A stretch of DNA of 64,000 bases from Acidobacteriota bacterium (GTDB lineage: Bacteria > Acidobacteriota > Vicinamibacteria > Marinacidobacterales > Marinacidobacteraceae). The stretch is from assembly GCA_022826825.1 (NCBI GenBank), contig JAJDUD010000028.1:62001-126000 (forward strand), in the 5' to 3' direction. Position numbers and translations under genes: made by a program. The notes beneath the pieces were generated by a model. The model searched no databases. It was not told the origin of the DNA and saw only the letters and a program-made list of their open reading frames with translations. This document shows positions 27,154 through 35,726 of the stretch, piece by piece; the stretch's first letter is position 1; each line of letters starts with the position of its first letter.

Positions 27154-27609
27154 TCAATCGTCGCCGTCGTCCGCCGAGCGCAGGTGTGCGAAGAGATACC
27201 CCAGGGACACCAGTTCGAGGGTGACGCCGGCCCCGAAGAGGGCCTTGGTGGGGGTGTCCCAGCCCTTCCGCGAGCCGTCAGCTTCGTAGCACTCGACCTG
27301 GGTCTTGAGGCCCTCGCCGAAGTGCCGTGCGTCACCTGCCCCCCGGCAAGTCAGGTTGCGCCAGAGCGCGGCGCCGGCGAAAGCCAGGACGCCGCTCAGC
27401 GCGAAGGCGATGGCGCTGCGCTTCTTGTCGTCCTCGCGGATCGTGCCGGTGGTGATGCTGGCGGTGTTCTGCGCGCGATAGACGCCGCTGGCCGCGGCGA
27501 TCTCGGCAGCCTCCAGCAGCGACCGGGCCGGCGTTGGGGCCGCCGCGTTCGCGTAGAGCGGCATCAGGACCACGGCGTACGCCGTGACGAATGCGATGAG
27601 TCTCTTCAT
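27154..27609 (-). CDS. small secreted/membrane protein, copy A of duplicated pair
   Basis: 151 aa, family not recognised. Start chosen at the ATG of 'MKRLIAF', preceded by GAGGGAAA; the longer track ORF has no signal. Residues 1-27 are a signal peptide ending in 'YANAAAP'. Then comes an acidic/basic segment ('GTIREDDKKRSA'), a hydrophobic helix 'IAFALSGVLAFAGAALW', two cysteines ('LTCRGAGD', 'VECYEADG') that could pair in the periplasm, and a second hydrophobic helix near the C-terminus ('LFGAGVTLELVSLGYLF'). It is nearly identical in its mature part, also at DNA level, to the gene at 28307-28753, so it is a recent duplicate or a product of gene conversion. Function unknown. Confidence 0.7.
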   Translation of the reverse strand: MKRLIAFVTAYAVVLMPLYANAAAPTPARSLLEAAEIAAASGVYRAQNTASITTGTIREDDKKRSAIAFALSGVLAFAGAALWRNLTCRGAGDARHFGEGLKTQVECYEADGSRKGWDTPTKALFGAGVTLELVSLGYLFAHLRSADDGDD

Positions 27610-27637
27610 GGTGGTTTCCCTCATGGGTTGGATTTGC

Positions 27638-27844
27638 CTAGCGGCTCGGGGCGCAGCGGTGCCCGTCCCAGGTGAGGCCCTCGCCGCAGTACGGCCCGAG
27701 CGGGAGGCACTGCCTGTAATCGACATCCCACCGGAAGCCGGTGGAACAGGCCCTCTCCGGGACGGTCTGGAGGTCACAGGCCCGGAGCAGCAGGAGAACG
27801 CCGAGGGCCGACAACGCGAGCAGCAGCGTGGCGACGGATCTCAT
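27638..27844 (-). CDS. small Cys-rich lipoprotein-like protein
   Basis: 68 aa from the ATG of 'MRSVATLLLALSALGV'; the track ORF starts upstream without a clear signal. A strongly hydrophobic N-terminus ends at 'LLRAC', a possible lipobox or membrane anchor. The remaining 45 residues hold four more cysteines ('ACSTGFRW', 'YRQCLPLGPYCGEGLTWDGHRC'), a spacing like a small disulfide-knot or chitin-binding-like module. I cannot assign a family. It sits 28 bases before copy A of the duplicated gene, on the same strand. Moderate confidence that it is expressed; the hydrophobic start and cysteine pattern argue for a real exported protein. Confidence 0.5.
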   Translation of the reverse strand: MRSVATLLLALSALGVLLLLRACDLQTVPERACSTGFRWDVDYRQCLPLGPYCGEGLTWDGHRCAPSR

Positions 27845-27959
27845 TGGGCGGGAGGGACCAGCCCGGGGTGCAAGCGGGGCGGACCAGGAGAGCACTTGGT
27901 TTTCCCCTTCCCGCAATCCCATTGCGCCCCTCCCCCGGACTGGCCCAAAGATGGGGGGA

Positions 27960-28310
27960 CTAGCGACGGAGGTAGGTCAGGCAATCGCGCTGCCCGGCCC
28001 CCACCGGCACGATGGTGTTGCCCGTGGTCGTCTCGAACTCCGGGATCGCCGGCTCGGGGCAGCCGGTTCCCCCGCCGGATCCCCCGTACGCCATCCAGAG
28101 CAGTGCGCCGCCGGCCACGGCGAGAAGAATCCCCCAGGTCTTCCAGCTCGCGCCCGCACCCCGTTTACCCTGAACGGCGACGGAGCCGAGAGCGGAGGGG
28201 GCGGAGAAGACAGCGGCGGAAACCTCCTGGCCCGCTTCCCGCGCTGCGGCTGCGAGCGGCGGCGGACCGGCCAGCAGGACGGCCACAAGGACCGGCGCGA
28301 GGAACGTCAC
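27960..28310 (-). CDS. small secreted membrane-anchored protein, unknown family
   Basis: 116 aa from a GTG that overlaps the preceding stop as GTGA. The signal 'MTFLAPVLVAVLLAGPPPLAAA' resembles the signals of the two lipoproteins in this operon but lacks the lipobox cysteine. A second hydrophobic helix 'WGILLAVAGGALLWMAYG' is at about residues 58-75, followed by a Gly-rich turn and a C-terminal tail with two cysteines ('GTGCPEP', 'QRDCLTYL'). No known domain recognised. Overlap with copy B of the duplicated gene indicates translational coupling. Confidence 0.6.
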   Translation of the reverse strand: MTFLAPVLVAVLLAGPPPLAAAAREAGQEVSAAVFSAPSALGSVAVQGKRGAGASWKTWGILLAVAGGALLWMAYGGSGGGTGCPEPAIPEFETTTGNTIVPVGAGQRDCLTYLRR

Positions 28311-28753
28311 TCGTCGCTGTCCCCCGAGCGCAGGTGGGCGAAGAGATACCCCAGGGACACCAGTTCGAGGGCGACGCCGGCCCCGAAGAGGGCCTTGGTG
28401 GGGGTGTCCCAGCCCTTCCGCGAACCGTCAGCTTCGTAGCACTCGACCTGGGTCTTGAGGCCCTCGCCGAAGTGCCGTGCGTCACCTGCCCCCCGGCACG
28501 TCAGGTTGCGCCAAAGCGCGGCGCCGGCGAAAGCCAGGACGCCGCTCAGCGCGAAGGCGATGGCGCTACGCTTCTTGTCGTCCTCGCGGATCGTGCCGGT
28601 GGTGATGCTGGCGGTGTTCTGCGCGCGATAGACGCCGCTGGCGGCGGCGATCTCCGCAGCCTCCAGCAGTGAGGGCGCGAGTGGGGCCGCGTTCGCGTAG
28701 AGCGGCAGCAGGACGACGCTACAGGCCGTGGCGAGGGCGATGAGTCTCTTCAT
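28307..28753 (-). CDS. small secreted/membrane protein, copy B of duplicated pair
   Basis: 148 aa, starting at the ATG of 'MKRLIALATACSVVLLP', with CAGGAGAA about eight bases upstream. Signal peptide to about residue 24 ('YANAAP'), then the same layout as copy A: 'EDDKKRSAIAFALSGVL' helix, the two cysteines, 'GWDTPTKALFGAG' and a C-terminal helix. The mature part differs from copy A at only a few positions, and the DNA is likewise almost identical over some 400 bases. The signal peptide and the last few residues differ more. Unknown family; probably inserted in or facing the periplasmic side of the inner membrane. Confidence 0.72.
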   Translation of the reverse strand: MKRLIALATACSVVLLPLYANAAPLAPSLLEAAEIAAASGVYRAQNTASITTGTIREDDKKRSAIAFALSGVLAFAGAALWRNLTCRGAGDARHFGEGLKTQVECYEADGSRKGWDTPTKALFGAGVALELVSLGYLFAHLRSGDSDE

Positions 28754-28790
28754 GGTGCGGGTTCTCCTGAACAAGAAGGGGCGGTGCGTC

Positions 28791-28958
28791 TCATCGCGGG
28801 TAGTCCGGGTGCAGGAACGCGCCCGCGAGCGCGTCGATGTCGCCGAACGCGAGGTACTGCGCGAGGGCCCCGTCTCTGCCGTGCGTGAGCGCCCGCGATC
28901 TGAAGATGCCCGGCGCGCCCGCGGCCACGAGTGCCAGCCCGGGCACGAGACAGGACAT
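28791..28958 (-). CDS. putative 55-aa small protein (not in ORF track)
   Basis: Reads 'MSCLVPGLALVAAGAPGIF...' to a TGA. The ATG lies four bases after the stop of the upstream lipoprotein gene, with a GGAG about eight bases before it, the usual arrangement of a coupled gene in this operon. The N-terminus is hydrophobic with an early cysteine and the rest is mixed ('LAQYLAFGDIDALAGAFL'). No family recognised. It is short enough to be chance, but tight spacing and a plausible ribosome site make it worth listing. Confidence 0.4.
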   Translation of the reverse strand: MSCLVPGLALVAAGAPGIFRSRALTHGRDGALAQYLAFGDIDALAGAFLHPDYPR

Positions 28959-28962
28959 GGGG

Positions 28963-30096
28963 CTACTCCGGAATCCGGACCTCGCGCGGGGCCGCGGGGT
29001 CCCGGATCGTGGTGCCCCCGATGATGAGTTCCAGGCCGGCAGGGTGCGGACGCGCGTCCCAATTGGCGCAGCCCGGAGTGCCGGGGTTCGCGGAATCCGT
29101 CTCGTTGGGATTCAGGTAGGCGCGGGTAACCGGAACCCAGCCCTCCCCCGGACGGCGTGCCCGGGCGCGGCGGAAGGCCGCGGCTCTGATGTTCTGGTGG
29201 AGGCAGGTGTTGCCTTGGCGGGCGAAGTCCTCGACGAACGCGCTGGTGGAACGACGGATGTGGGGCTTGCCTCGGAGGGTGCCGATGAAACGCTGCTCGC
29301 CGGCCACGATGTCCGTCACCCACGCGGACACCAGCTCCCGCCCGTCCTCCGTATCCTCCATTTCGAGCCGGAACCGATAGGGGCGGTCCACCTCCCACGG
29401 GTAGTCCACCCGGCACTGGCTCCCGTGTCCTTCGTGCCCGAAGGTGGTGCAGAACGCCCTCTCCCCCGCGGCGACGACATCCGCATCGACGCCGTCCCGG
29501 TCCCACAGGGAGAACTGCAACTGATCGTTGAACTGGCTGCCGCCCCGTTGGAAACCGATGTACCCGGTGCTCCAGACCACTGCGGCGTAGAAGGTCTTGC
29601 CGATCTTCACCAGCGGAGTCATGTCGATGGAGTAGCCCGTCGCCTCCTCATTCACGATCTGAAGAGCGAGCGCGAACCACGGGGGCCGCGCGGGCCAGAC
29701 GCTCAACGTCTGGTACTCGATCATCCGCTCCTCTCCCGCTTCCGAGAGCGTCAGGACCAGTTTCCCGACCCCCGGAAACCCCGGGATCCACGTCCCCGTG
29801 AGGCGTCCCTCGGCGTCGGTTCTCCCCTGCGCCGGGAAGACCCAGCCCGAGTTCTCGTCGGTTGTCCACTCGTAGGCCGTGCCGGGCGGCAGGCCGGAGA
29901 GTTCCAGCCCCTCGTCCGCGACCTTCCCGGCCTCCGCCGGGGGCGCGACCAAGTCGTCGGGGTCGATCTCGGGCTCGGGGGGAGCAGGTTCCGGGGCCGG
30001 CGGTGGCGTGGTGGGGGGCGCGACGGGTTGCCCGCCGGTGTCGCCGCCGCAGCCGGCCAGGAGGGCGGCGAGCAGGGCCGGGGAGAGGAAGCGCAT
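28963..30096 (-). CDS. lipoprotein with possible DUF3472-like domain
   Basis: 377 aa from the ATG that overlaps the upstream stop (TGATG). The lipobox 'LLAGCGG' is at residues 12-18, then a Pro-rich linker to about residue 42. About 50-105 is a small beta domain ('GTWIPGFPGVGKLVLTLSEAG'). About 115-290 reads like DUF3472: 'GYIGFQRGGSQFNDQLQFSL' followed by 'WDRDGVDADVV' and 'YPWEVDRPYRFRLEMED'. That family assignment is from memory of the pattern. Cysteines at 'FCTTF', 'SQCRV', 'NTCLH' and 'PGCANW' could form two disulfides. Likely anchored to a membrane and facing the periplasm or surface. Its truncated paralogue lies at the IS border. Confidence 0.65.
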   Translation of the reverse strand: MRFLSPALLAALLAGCGGDTGGQPVAPPTTPPPAPEPAPPEPEIDPDDLVAPPAEAGKVADEGLELSGLPPGTAYEWTTDENSGWVFPAQGRTDAEGRLTGTWIPGFPGVGKLVLTLSEAGEERMIEYQTLSVWPARPPWFALALQIVNEEATGYSIDMTPLVKIGKTFYAAVVWSTGYIGFQRGGSQFNDQLQFSLWDRDGVDADVVAAGERAFCTTFGHEGHGSQCRVDYPWEVDRPYRFRLEMEDTEDGRELVSAWVTDIVAGEQRFIGTLRGKPHIRRSTSAFVEDFARQGNTCLHQNIRAAAFRRARARRPGEGWVPVTRAYLNPNETDSANPGTPGCANWDARPHPAGLELIIGGTTIRDPAAPREVRIPE

Positions 30097-30815
30097 CACC
30101 CGCTGGCCGGGAAGACGCAGCGCAGCGCCTCGATGTCCTCGAAGGTCGGCACGTAGCCGGCAGCGGGCCCGCCGCGGGTGAGCTGCTCCGACATGAAGAC
30201 CCCGTCGGGCAACGCGAGGTCGATGGAGTGCTTGAAGCCGAGCAGGTGGAACAGTTCGTGGACGACGGCCGTTCGTCCGTTTACGCCGGGCACCACCCCG
30301 GCGCCCACCCAGTAGGCCACGGTCCCGCACCACGGCGACGCCGCCAGGGCCCCGCCACCGCGATGCCCGTCCGGGAGGCCGGCCAGGTGAAAGCCGAGCA
30401 TCTGACCCGGTTTCCGCCACTGGAAGCAGTACGGCGGGGCGGGAGCGGTGGGGGTATCCCAGCCTGCCGGAATGTTCTCCGGCACCGGAATCACGTCCCC
30501 GCTCTCGATGATCGGATAGCCGAGTTGATCTTCGATTCTCTCCGCGAGCCTCTGGACCTCTTCCAGTTGGCCGGCCGAATAGTCCGCGCCCGCGATCTCC
30601 GGGAAGTTGTCGAACAGATCGAACCGGAAGGGTGCCCCGTCCCACTCGCGGGGAACGGCGGCCTGGAAGAAGGACCGGGCGCGCTTCCGCTCGTCCGTGC
30701 AGATCCGCGGCTCGGGCGGCCCCGGAGTGGTGGGGGGCGCGACGGGTTGCCCGTCGGTGTCGCCGCCGCAGCCGGCCAGCAGGACGGCGACCAGAAGGGC
30801 GAGGGCGCCACGCAT
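30096..30815 (-). CDS. lipoprotein with metzincin-type zinc motif
   Basis: 239 aa; start at the ATG of 'MRGALALLVAVLLAGCGG', whose lipobox predicts lipid anchoring. The 300-residue track ORF extends into AT-rich non-coding sequence and is rejected. The linker 'PVAPPTTPGPPEP' resembles that of the next gene. 'AVVHELFHLLGFKHSID' is a complete HExxHxxGxxH zinc site (about residue 170), and 'DGVFMSEQLTRGG' downstream supplies a candidate Met-turn. The C-terminus 'FEDIEALRCVFP' is typical of small metzincins ending soon after the motif. First gene of the operon 30815-26948, so a membrane-tethered protease is made together with its partner lipoproteins. Confidence 0.75.
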   Translation of the reverse strand: MRGALALLVAVLLAGCGGDTDGQPVAPPTTPGPPEPRICTDERKRARSFFQAAVPREWDGAPFRFDLFDNFPEIAGADYSAGQLEEVQRLAERIEDQLGYPIIESGDVIPVPENIPAGWDTPTAPAPPYCFQWRKPGQMLGFHLAGLPDGHRGGGALAASPWCGTVAYWVGAGVVPGVNGRTAVVHELFHLLGFKHSIDLALPDGVFMSEQLTRGGPAAGYVPTFEDIEALRCVFPASG

Positions 30816-31266
30816 TCCTACCACCGGCGGAGGCTGACCATCGCCACGAGAACGAGGGCCGGGAGGACGAGCCTCAGTACGGGAGCCAACACCGCGAGCA
30901 CCACGGGTGCAAGAGCGGGTGCGATGGAGAGAAAAGGAGACTGATAGATACCAATCTGCGGTATATAAGACACTATCGAAACACCCGACGCGGAACTTGG
31001 GAAGAGTGGATATGTACCAATCATACGTACAGATCCCACCATTGAAACATAAAATAGCCGATATCAAACCTTGTATAGGATTGTCCGGGACGACAGCATA
31101 TGTTCCTGATACGTCCTATAAGTACCCCTATGGGTGGCTTCTCAGGAAAGCAGGGGCGAAAGGAACAAACAAATGATATGGCTGATATATGCCAACTTTC
31201 TCATGCGGCCAGGGGGGTAGAATTCCCGTGGGTCTTCGAGAATCCCCGCGCCGGGAGCGGGCTGCC
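30816..31266. promoter_or_regulatory. AT-rich divergent intergenic region
   Basis: About 450 bases between the minus-strand lipoprotein operon and the plus-strand DUF5916 gene. From about 30940 to 31190 the sequence is clearly richer in A/T than anything around it, with runs such as GGTATATAAGACAC and AAAATAGCCGATATC. TACCAATC occurs twice (30949-30956 and 31015-31022), each within GATAxxTACCAATC, 66 bases apart. Promoters in both directions are expected here. The 89-aa ORF 30907-31176 has no signal, motif or ribosome site and is not called. Exact -10/-35 boxes cannot be fixed by eye. Confidence 0.45.
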
Positions 31267-33676
31267 GTGTGCCGTCCCTTCCATACCCTCCGCAACGCCC
31301 TGAGAGCTGCCGCCCTCGGGCTTTCCATCCTGCTGGCGGGGGTTTCCGCGGGCGCTGCAGGTACGCCAGCCGGCCCTGACGGACCCGTCCCCCGGCCCTC
31401 CGATCGGCAGGTACAGGACGATTCGGACGGACTCGCGATCCCCCTTCGCGGCGGCGGCCGCCTCGCCGCCACCCAGCAAGGCGTCAGCGCGGCCATGGCG
31501 AGCCGAATCCTCGGCCCGCCCGCCCCGGCGGCCGGCGAGGCGGTCCGCCGCGATGCCGACGGGCGGGTCACACTGCGCGCCTTCCGGCTCGCGGAACCCC
31601 TTACCGTGGACGGGGTCCTCGACGATCCCGTCTACGACGAGATTCCTGCGGTCGAAGGTTTCCTGCAGCAGGAACCCAACGAGGGCGCCCCGGCGTCAGA
31701 GGCGACGCGCGTCTGGGTCTTTTTCGACGCGGACAGCCTCTACATCGCCGCCGACCTCGAAGAAGAGCACCCGGAGTTGCTGAACGTCAGCGAGATGCGG
31801 CGGGACCACCGGAGCATCGGCTGGAACGACAGCTTCCAGATCGTCCTCGACACCTTCTACGACCGCCGCAACGGTTTCCTGTTCCACACGAACGCCCTCG
31901 GCGCCCTCTACGACGCCCAGGTGACCGACGAGCGGAACACCAACAGCGACTGGAACACTGTCTGGTGGGTCAAGACCCGGATCCTCAAGGACCGCTGGAC
32001 CATGGAGATGCGGATCCCGTTCCGGTCACTCCGCTACGCCGCGGGCGGGGCGCAACTCTGGGGGATCAACTTCCAGCGCAACATCAAGCACCGGAACGAA
32101 AAGGCGTTCCTCACCCCCACGCCGCAGGCGTACTTCCGCGACGCGCTGATCCGGGTCTCCAACGCGGCGACGCTGGTGGGTCTGGAAGCGCCACCCGGCT
32201 CCCGGCGGATGGAACTCAAGCCGTACGCCATCGGCTCGCAGTCCCACGCCCCCCTGCGCGACACGCTGAACGAGTGGTCGGGCGACCTCGGCGCCGACTT
32301 CAAGTTCGGCGTGACCGACGGGCTCACCGCCGACGTCACCTGGAACACCGACTTCGCCCAGGTGGAAGACGACGAGTCGCAGGTCAACCTGAGCCGGTTC
32401 AGCCTCTTCTACCCGGAGAAGCGCGAGTTCTTCCTAAGGGCAGGGGATTTTCGATTTCGGTGGGCACCAGACCCGGCTGTTCCGGGGGCCGGCCGACCTG
32501 CCGATCCCGTTTTTCAGCCGCAACATCGGCATCTCGGGCGGCAGTGCGGTGCCCATTCTCGGCGGCGCGCGCCTCCACGGCCGGGCCGGGGCCTACACCA
32601 TGGGCCTCCTGAACATCCAGACCGGGGAGGTCCCCGGCCTCGACGTGGACACCACGAACTTCAGCGCCTTCCGGCTGAAACGCGACGTCTTCTCGCGGTC
32701 CAACGTCGGCGTCATCGCCACCCACCGGAACATCAGCGCCGACGGCTCCGGAGCCAATTCGCTCCTGGGCGTGGACGGCGTCTTCAACCCGACCGAGCAC
32801 ATCCGCGTCAACACGTTCTACATGGCGACGAGCGAGCCCGGGGTCGAAACCGGACACCGGGCCGCCAGCTACCTGGGCAAGTTCACCTACGACACGGATC
32901 TCTTCGACGTGTCCGCGGAGCGGCTCTACCTCGGCGAAGACTTCAACCCGGGGATGGGCTTCGTGTACCGCCGGGACTTCACGAAGAACGGGGGCAGCGT
33001 CCAGTTTGCTCCGCGTCCGCGCGGCGTCGACGCGATCCGCCAGTTCCAGTTCAAGCTGGAGGGGAACCAGTACGACCGTCCCACCGGCGAGATGGAAACG
33101 CGTGAGTACAACTTCCTGGGCCGGGTCATCTTCGAGACCAGCGACGACATCGCCGTGACGCGCTCCGTGACCGAGGAACAGCTCCTCGAGGGGTTCCCGC
33201 TCTCCAGCGAAGTGGACGTTCCCGCCGGCAGCTACCGCTTCCAGCGGACCGGCATCCTGATCTGGTTCGGAACGCACCGGCCGGTTTCCGGATACCTCCG
33301 CTATGAGTTCGGCGACTTCTTCGGCGGCACCCGGCGGGAGGTCAGCTACTGGGGACGCGCCGAGGTCAACCGGCGCTTCTCCATGGAGCCGAATCTCAGC
33401 CTCAACTGGATCGAGGTGCCCGGGGGCAAAGTGCAGGCGCAGGTGACCCGCCTCCGCGCCACCTACACCGTCTCGCCGCACAGTTTCGTGGGCGCCCTCG
33501 TCCAGTACAACTCGGCGGCGCGGCTGATTTCGGCGAACGTCCGTTTCCGTTGGGAGTATTCCCCGGGCAGCGACCTGTTTGTGGTCTTCAGCACGAACCG
33601 CGACGGGGACGACGGCCTCTCCGGGCTGACCGACCGGGCGCTGGTCGTCAAGTTCACCCGTCTCTTCCGGTTCTGA
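31267..33676 (+). pseudogene. DUF5916 outer-membrane protein with CBM9-like domain, frameshifted
   Basis: Read across two frames: frame one to about 32435, then the frame ending at 33676. Signal 'ALRAAALGLSILLAGVSAG' follows the GTG at 31267 (GGGAG upstream); an ATG at 31189 is possible. Residues about 95-280 are a CBM9-like domain ('PLTVDGVLDDPVYDEI', 'FFDADSLYIAADL', 'WNDSFQIVLDTF'). DUF5916 follows ('LSRFSLFYPEKREFF'). At that conserved spot the frame breaks: 'FFLRAGDF' replaces the expected FFLEGQGIFDF, and 'GQGIFDFGGHQTRLF' is intact one frame over, consistent with loss of two bases after 32435. The second frame runs to 'LVVKFTRLFRF', a beta-barrel-type aromatic end. About 800 aa when joined. 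A sequencing error would give the same picture. Confidence 0.82.
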
Positions 33677-33946
33677 CGCCGGGGGCCGCACCGCGGTCCC
33701 GGGCCGTGCCCGGTTCCGGGAACGAGCCCGCCCGTTCCATCCTGGCGCCATCGCGCTCGCTTTCGGACTGCGTCACCGGCCGGTCGCAGGCGGTTGGCCG
33801 ACACTCGGCGCCGGCTACCCAGCCCGGTTTCGTTCGAGGCTCACCATCATGGTTTCCCGTGAGAATCGCCGTCCGGACCTGTCCACCGCGAGGAGCGCAC
33901 TCCAGCAATCTGGCAGACTTGGTTCCGATTCCCGGGAGAAACTCCG

Positions 33947-35560
33947 ATGCTTCGCCTCTTGACCCCGGCGGCTTCCGCGGTCGTCCTGATCGCGGCCCTG
34001 CCGCTCTCCGGCTGCGGTGAGTTCGGCGCTCGCTTCGACGAGGACCGCCTCCTCGCGCACATCGCCACGCTGTCCTCGGACGAGTTCGGCGGACGGGCGC
34101 CCGCCTCTCCCGGCGAGGAGAAGACCGTCGCCTACCTGACGGGCGCGTTCGAGGAACTGGGGCTCGAACCCGGCAACCCGGACGGCACCTGGGTCCAGAC
34201 GGTGCCTCTCGTGGGTTCCACCGCGATCACCATGCGCGCCTCTTCCGAACCCGGCGGGGACTGGGAACCGGGGGTGGACTTCGTGGCCTGGACGCAGCGG
34301 GTGGTGCCGGAGATCCACGCCTCCGGGCAACTGCTCTTCGTCGGCTACGGCGTCCAGGCGCCGGAGTACCGCTGGGATGACTTCGGGGACACCGACCTCG
34401 CCGGCAAGATCCTGGTCGTGCTGGTGAACGATCCGCCGGGAGAGCACCACTTCGGCGGCGACGCGATGACCTACTACGGCCGCTGGACCTACAAGTTCGA
34501 GAAAGCGGCCGCGATGGGGGCGCTCGGTGCGCTGATCGTCCACGAGACCGGTCCCGCGGGATATCCCTGGGAAGTGGTGAGCGGATCCTGGACGGGCGAG
34601 CAGTTCGCGCTGCGCACTCCCGGCGGCAACCTCGACCGGCTGGAGGTCGAGGGGTGGATCTCGCGGGAACAGGCGGTGTCGCTCTTCGGCGCCGCGGGGC
34701 TGGACTTCGAGGTGGCGCGCCGGGCGGCGACACATCCGGACTTCACCCCGATACCGCTCGAGCTCACCGCCAGCTTCACGCTCGAGACCTCGCACCGCGA
34801 GATCGACTCGGACAACGTGGTGGCCCGTATCCCCGGATCGGAAGCACCCGGCGAGACGGTCATCTACACCGCGCACTGGGACCATCTCGGAACCGTCCTC
34901 GGGATGGAAGGCGACAACATCTACAACGGCGCCTACGACAACGCCACCGGCACGACCGGCCTGCTGGCGCTGGCGAGGGCCTTCATCGCCGAGGGGGCGC
35001 CGCGCCGCAGCATCCTGTTCCTCGCGGTGACCGCCGAGGAAAAGGGGTTGCTCGGCTCCCGCCACTATGCCCGGAACCCGCTCTATCCGGCGGCGGAGAC
35101 GGTGGCGGCCCTCAACATGGACGGCATGAACGTCTGGGGCCGCACCAGCGACATCACCGTGGTGGGCCTCGGCCAGTCCCAACTCGATGACATCGCCGGG
35201 GAGGTGGCGGCGGAGGTGGGCCGCGTCCTGCGCCCGGACCCCGAGCCGGAGAAGGGCTTCTACTACCGCTCCGACCACTTCGAGTTCGCCAAGGTGGGGA
35301 TTCCGGCGTTCTACCCCGACGGCGGGGTGGACTTCATCGGCAAGCCTCCCGGCTTCGGCATGGAGGCGCGCGCCACCTACGTTGCGGAGGCGTACCACAA
35401 GCCGGGGGACGAGGTGGAGGACTGGTACGACCTCTCCGGCATGGTGGACGACCTCGAGTTCCTCTACCGGATGGGCCGCCGCCTCGCCGATTCGACGGAC
35501 TGGCCGGAGTGGAGCGACACCAGCGAGTTCCGCGCCGCGCGGCAAGCCAGTCGCCCGTAG
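33947..35560 (+). CDS. M28-family metallopeptidase lipoprotein with PA-type insert
   Basis: 537 aa. Lipoprotein signal ends 'LPLSGCG' (about residue 24). Residues about 90-250 contain a protease-associated insert ('QLLFVGYGVQAPEYRWDDFG', 'GKILVVLVNDPPG'). The M28 catalytic domain follows with the dinuclear zinc ligands in order: His in 'TAHWDHLG', bridging Asp in 'NGAYDNATGT', the catalytic Glu-Glu pair in 'VTAEEKGLLGS', Asp in 'LNMDGMNV' and His in 'YRSDHFEFAK'. All are present. Such enzymes are secreted or anchored aminopeptidases or carboxypeptidases. Start supported by GGGAG a few bases upstream of ATG. The gap 33677-33946 before it shows no gene. Confidence 0.93.
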   Translation: MLRLLTPAASAVVLIAALPLSGCGEFGARFDEDRLLAHIATLSSDEFGGRAPASPGEEKTVAYLTGAFEELGLEPGNPDGTWVQTVPLVGSTAITMRASSEPGGDWEPGVDFVAWTQRVVPEIHASGQLLFVGYGVQAPEYRWDDFGDTDLAGKILVVLVNDPPGEHHFGGDAMTYYGRWTYKFEKAAAMGALGALIVHETGPAGYPWEVVSGSWTGEQFALRTPGGNLDRLEVEGWISREQAVSLFGAAGLDFEVARRAATHPDFTPIPLELTASFTLETSHREIDSDNVVARIPGSEAPGETVIYTAHWDHLGTVLGMEGDNIYNGAYDNATGTTGLLALARAFIAEGAPRRSILFLAVTAEEKGLLGSRHYARNPLYPAAETVAALNMDGMNVWGRTSDITVVGLGQSQLDDIAGEVAAEVGRVLRPDPEPEKGFYYRSDHFEFAKVGIPAFYPDGGVDFIGKPPGFGMEARATYVAEAYHKPGDEVEDWYDLSGMVDDLEFLYRMGRRLADSTDWPEWSDTSEFRAARQASRP

Positions 35561-35681
35561 CAGTCCCCATCGCGCTGATCGAGCGGTCCGGGCGGAGAAA
35601 GACGGTGCCGCGCCCGACGGGCTCGGAAGAAGGCAAGACGGTGCCGGGCGACGCCCGACGGTATGGGCGGGCAGCAGTCAG

Positions 35682-35708
35682 GGTAGAACCGTTACACTTC
35701 TTTCTACC
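35682..35708. promoter_or_regulatory. inverted repeat upstream of vapBC, putative operator
   Basis: GGTAGAA, 13 bases, TTCTACC: a perfect 7-base inverted repeat in a locally AT-richer patch ending 18 bases before the vapB ATG. Type II antitoxins usually bind palindromes overlapping their own promoter, so this is the natural candidate for autoregulation. Confidence 0.55.
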
Positions 35709-35726
35709 TACGAAATTCAGCACGTC

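Noticed and set aside
30907-31176. 89-aa ORF in the AT-rich intergenic region
   Set aside because: No homology pattern or ribosome site; open frames of this size occur by chance and the base composition suits a regulatory region.
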